Origin: DUAL01 sp964452095
Lineage (GTDB): Bacteria; Bacteroidota; Bacteroidia; Flavobacteriales; BACL11
NCBI GenBank assembly: GCA_964452095.1
Contig: CAYVKX010000067.1
Location: 1 to 10,216, forward strand
Reading direction: 5' to 3'
Length of the DNA: 10,216 nt
Each line of letters begins with the position of its first letter. Within the stretch, counting starts at the first letter, position 1. Shown piece after piece: positions 8,174 through 10,216 of this stretch. Position numbers and translations under genes: made by a program. The notes beneath the pieces were generated by a model. That model did no database searches and was not told where the DNA came from. It saw only the letters and a list, made by a program, of their open reading frames with translations.

Positions 8174-8488
8174 ATGTCAGAAGAAAAAAAACAAGACGGA
8201 TTAAACATTGAACTTAGTGAGGAAGTAGCTGAGGGAACTTATAGCAATATTGCTATTATCAATCATTCTCCATCTGAGTTTGTGGTTGATTTTATTCAAA
8301 TGATGCCAGGAGTTCCAAAGGCAAAAGTAAAATCAAGAATTATTCTTACGCCTCAACACGCTAAGCGATTAATGAATGCTTTGAATGATAATATTATGAA
8401 ATTTGAAGCTCAGCATGGAGAGATAAAAGATGTTGATCCTACTGGTGGTATCCCTATGAATTTTGGCGGACCAACTGCTGAAGCTTAA
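8174..8488 (+). CDS. DUF3467 family protein
   Basis: This small soluble protein of 104 residues matches the DUF3467 family as I recognise it: an N-terminal acidic stretch, then E-V-A-E-G-T-Y-S-N-I-A-I-I-N-H-S-P-S-E-F-V, a central D-F-I-Q-M-M-P-G-V-P-K-A-K-V block, R-I-I-L-T-P-Q-H-A-K-R-L, and a C-terminal helix (NALNDNIMKFEAQHG). No signal peptide, membrane segment or metal-binding cluster is visible. The biochemical role is unknown. The ATG at 8174 lies 15 bp after the rpoC stop in an A/T-rich leader, so it is almost certainly co-transcribed with rpoB-rpoC, and an intrinsic terminator follows directly. Placement behind rpoC is a recurring arrangement in Bacteroidota as I remember it, suggesting (by inference only) a link to transcription or to RNA polymerase dosage. 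The length is typical for the family. Confidence 0.88.
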   Translation: MSEEKKQDGLNIELSEEVAEGTYSNIAIINHSPSEFVVDFIQMMPGVPKAKVKSRIILTPQHAKRLMNALNDNIMKFEAQHGEIKDVDPTGGIPMNFGGPTAEA

Positions 8489-8496
8489 AAAACATC

Positions 8497-8523
8497 AAAC
8501 CCAACTAAATGTTGGGTTTTTTT
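8497..8523 (+). terminator. Intrinsic terminator of the rpoB-rpoC-DUF3467 operon
   Basis: A perfect 9-bp stem (AAACCCAAC, 8497-8505, with GTTGGGTTT, 8511-8519) has a 5-base TAAAT loop and a 7-T tract (8517-8523). It starts 8 bp after the DUF3467 stop. On the other strand the hairpin is followed by TGATGTTTTTTAAG, so it may also act, more weakly, for the convergent minus-strand gene whose stop codon lies at 8529-8531. Confidence 0.9.
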
Positions 8524-8528
8524 ATGCC

Positions 8529-10216
8529 TTAAAACAAACTCCCCAAATCTAGTTTTATGTTCAAACTAAATCGGAAGAAGCCCAAGTAAGAATCATCTAA
8601 AGGAACTAATCCATTTTCTGTATAAATTGGGAGATAAATATTCAACATATTTCTTGCCATAGGAATTCTAAAACCACTTCCGTAAGCAAAATCTTTTCCA
8701 TTGCTTCCCATTTCTGCATACATTTTAAAACGATTAGTCAGATTGTATTCCATGCTAAAAGTACTCAACCAACTATCGGAAGTCAAATTGGTAAAATGTT
8801 TTAATCCTCCCTCATTTATAAATAATTGTTGTTGGTAAGGTAGATTGTTGTTGTGAGAATTATCTCTGACAAAAGCTTTCTCAGAAAAAGCATAATCATT
8901 CGCCCCATTCCAAGCACTCATTTGCAAATTGTAGATGGAATTTTCAGTATTTACAAAACCAAAATACCCTCTAATATCTAATTTTTTGGTTTGGTTTATA
9001 TGATAATTGTATTTTGCAGTAAGATTAAATTTTGTAAAATCACCACCTTTTTCTATCTGAACAGTAGCACTATACGGGTTTATAGTTCTCTTATTAGAAT
9101 GCTTGAATTCAGTATTAATAAAGCCCAATTGTTCCTCTGATTTATTCAAATAAATATAAGAAGCATTTAGTTGATTACTTACTTTACTTCTCAATGAAGA
9201 GGGCATAAAAGTTAGGGCTAGCTTTGGCTCTATTCTTTTATATTCCTTATCTCTTTCGTACAAATTCTTTCTTCCACTTATGTCAAGTTTCAGATGTTTA
9301 AACATGGAATTATGAGAGTATTTGTTGTACGATAAATCCCAATTTCCAATCACGCTTTTTGTTGCATTATTATAAAGCGGCATCAATTTATAACTTATTC
9401 CTCCTTTTGGAATTAACTGATTGTACATATTTATTCCGTAAGAAGATCTGCTATACACATTCCAATTTACCATTGGAATAAAAAAGATTTGCGTTTTTTC
9501 AGGATGATACAAACTACCGATTATTTGTGGTTTTATTGGCTCCATACATCTTAGTATTCCTTTTGTGCGCATAATATTATTGTTCCTATTAGTTTCTGGC
9601 ATATCTCCATTATAATCAATTCTGATATGGTCATAATTTCCATTTGGAAAAGCAATAGTTTGCTTATTGGAAAATCCATCTATCCAAAGTTTTTGTTTTA
9701 CCTCTCCATCTTTTACTCCACTAATAATAACTGGCCCATTTATTTCACCCTTGTTTTCTAAAGTAATGAGTAAATCTTTAGTTTCCTTTTTCATTCCTAC
9801 TATTGCATAGTCCAATTGCTTAGTTGTTTTTATCATATCATCAAAAAACCAGGACAAATCTTTTCCACTTACTTCTTCAAATACTGCTCTTAAATCTTTT
9901 GGTTGAGGATGTTTGAACTTCCACCTATCAAAATAAGTTCTTTTGCATTTGTTCATCATATCTTCTCCTAAGTATGCCATTAAATAATCAAAAACAACTG
10001 CTGTTTTGGAATAGACAATTCCTCCATAATTCATACCGGTATATTCTGCAGAATGCAATTCAATAGGTTGATCTTTTCCACTCCAAGCATTCATGAAATA
10101 CATCAGTTCTCCTTGAATATTTTTATTTGTGTAGTCCTTTAAATCAAAAAGTTTTGTGAAAAAAGGAGGAATTTCATTTGTGAGTAAATTATGCTCAGGA
10201 TATTTTAATCTCATAT
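8529..10216 (-). CDS. M1-family metallopeptidase with C-terminal beta-rich (probable outer-membrane) domain, 3' part only
   Basis: This is the C-terminal 561 or more residues of a large protein whose 5' part lies beyond the right edge; the ATG at 10214 is probably internal. Residues 1-135 resemble the end of a gluzincin M1 aminopeptidase domain. G-I-V-Y-S-K-T-A-V-V-F-D-Y-L fits the Y-x-K-G/A-x-x-V motif whose Tyr (Y68 here) stabilises the transition state. HPQPKDLRAVFEEVSGKDLS followed by WFFDDMI (102-128) fits the helical segment after it. The zinc motif HExxH...E is not in the window, so activity cannot be judged. Residues about 135-205 look like a small beta-sandwich. From about 225 to the end there are many amphipathic alternating strands rich in Tyr, Asn and Lys, finishing F-R-F-S-L-N-I-K-L-D-L-G-S-L-F with a C-terminal Phe, as in proteins inserted by the BAM complex. 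I infer an envelope-anchored peptidase. No type IX secretion sorting domain is visible. It is convergent with the RNA polymerase operon and separated from it by 40 bp. Confidence 0.8.
   Translation of the reverse strand, partial: MRLKYPEHNLLTNEIPPFFTKLFDLKDYTNKNIQGELMYFMNAWSGKDQPIELHSAEYTGMNYGGIVYSKTAVVFDYLMAYLGEDMMNKCKRTYFDRWKFKHPQPKDLRAVFEEVSGKDLSWFFDDMIKTTKQLDYAIVGMKKETKDLLITLENKGEINGPVIISGVKDGEVKQKLWIDGFSNKQTIAFPNGNYDHIRIDYNGDMPETNRNNNIMRTKGILRCMEPIKPQIIGSLYHPEKTQIFFIPMVNWNVYSRSSYGINMYNQLIPKGGISYKLMPLYNNATKSVIGNWDLSYNKYSHNSMFKHLKLDISGRKNLYERDKEYKRIEPKLALTFMPSSLRSKVSNQLNASYIYLNKSEEQLGFINTEFKHSNKRTINPYSATVQIEKGGDFTKFNLTAKYNYHINQTKKLDIRGYFGFVNTENSIYNLQMSAWNGANDYAFSEKAFVRDNSHNNNLPYQQQLFINEGGLKHFTNLTSDSWLSTFSMEYNLTNRFKMYAEMGSNGKDFAYGSGFRIPMARNMLNIYLPIYTENGLVPLDDSYLGFFRFSLNIKLDLGSLF

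Overview
The window comes from a low-G+C (roughly one third by eye) member of the Bacteroidota, most likely near the Flavobacteriia/Cytophagia. RpoB and RpoC match the wording I know for this phylum (for example the RpoB start at INFA and the RpoC motif ECHCGKYKRIRYRG). Genes lack Shine-Dalgarno sequences and are preceded by A/T-rich leaders, and a DUF3467 gene directly follows rpoC, all as expected for Bacteroidota. Family comparisons here are from memory; no search was run.

Layout: bases 1-8488 are one plus-strand transcription unit, rpoB - rpoC - DUF3467, with spacers of only about 15 bp. It ends in a clear intrinsic hairpin terminator at 8497-8523. rpoB lacks its first ten or so codons (off the left edge). 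It is interrupted by a 10-base run of N at 2940-2949, with a TGA immediately before the gap and the reading frame one base off after it. rpoC reads cleanly for 1283 codons, meets an in-frame TAA at 7658-7660, then continues in the same frame for 165 more well-conserved codons. From 8529 to the right edge, on the minus strand and convergent with the operon, is the 3' part of a large gene. It encodes the end of an M1-family metallopeptidase catalytic region followed by a long, probably outer-membrane, beta-rich domain ending in Phe.

Function: RpoB (beta) and RpoC (beta') together form the catalytic centre of RNA polymerase. The DUF3467 protein has no known activity but is co-transcribed with them. 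The minus-strand gene is an unrelated cell-envelope protein.

The observation most worth a second look is the in-frame stop in rpoC. Flanking residues align to other Bacteroidota beta' chains without any insertion or deletion, so the lesion is a single codon at a normally Phe position. It could be a base error or strain variant in a draft/metagenome assembly, or a real split of beta' into a 1283-residue chain and a C-terminal piece of about 155-162 residues. The rpoB break next to the N run looks like an assembly artefact, which lowers confidence that the rpoC stop is biological. No tRNA, rRNA, CRISPR, insertion sequence or phage feature was seen.
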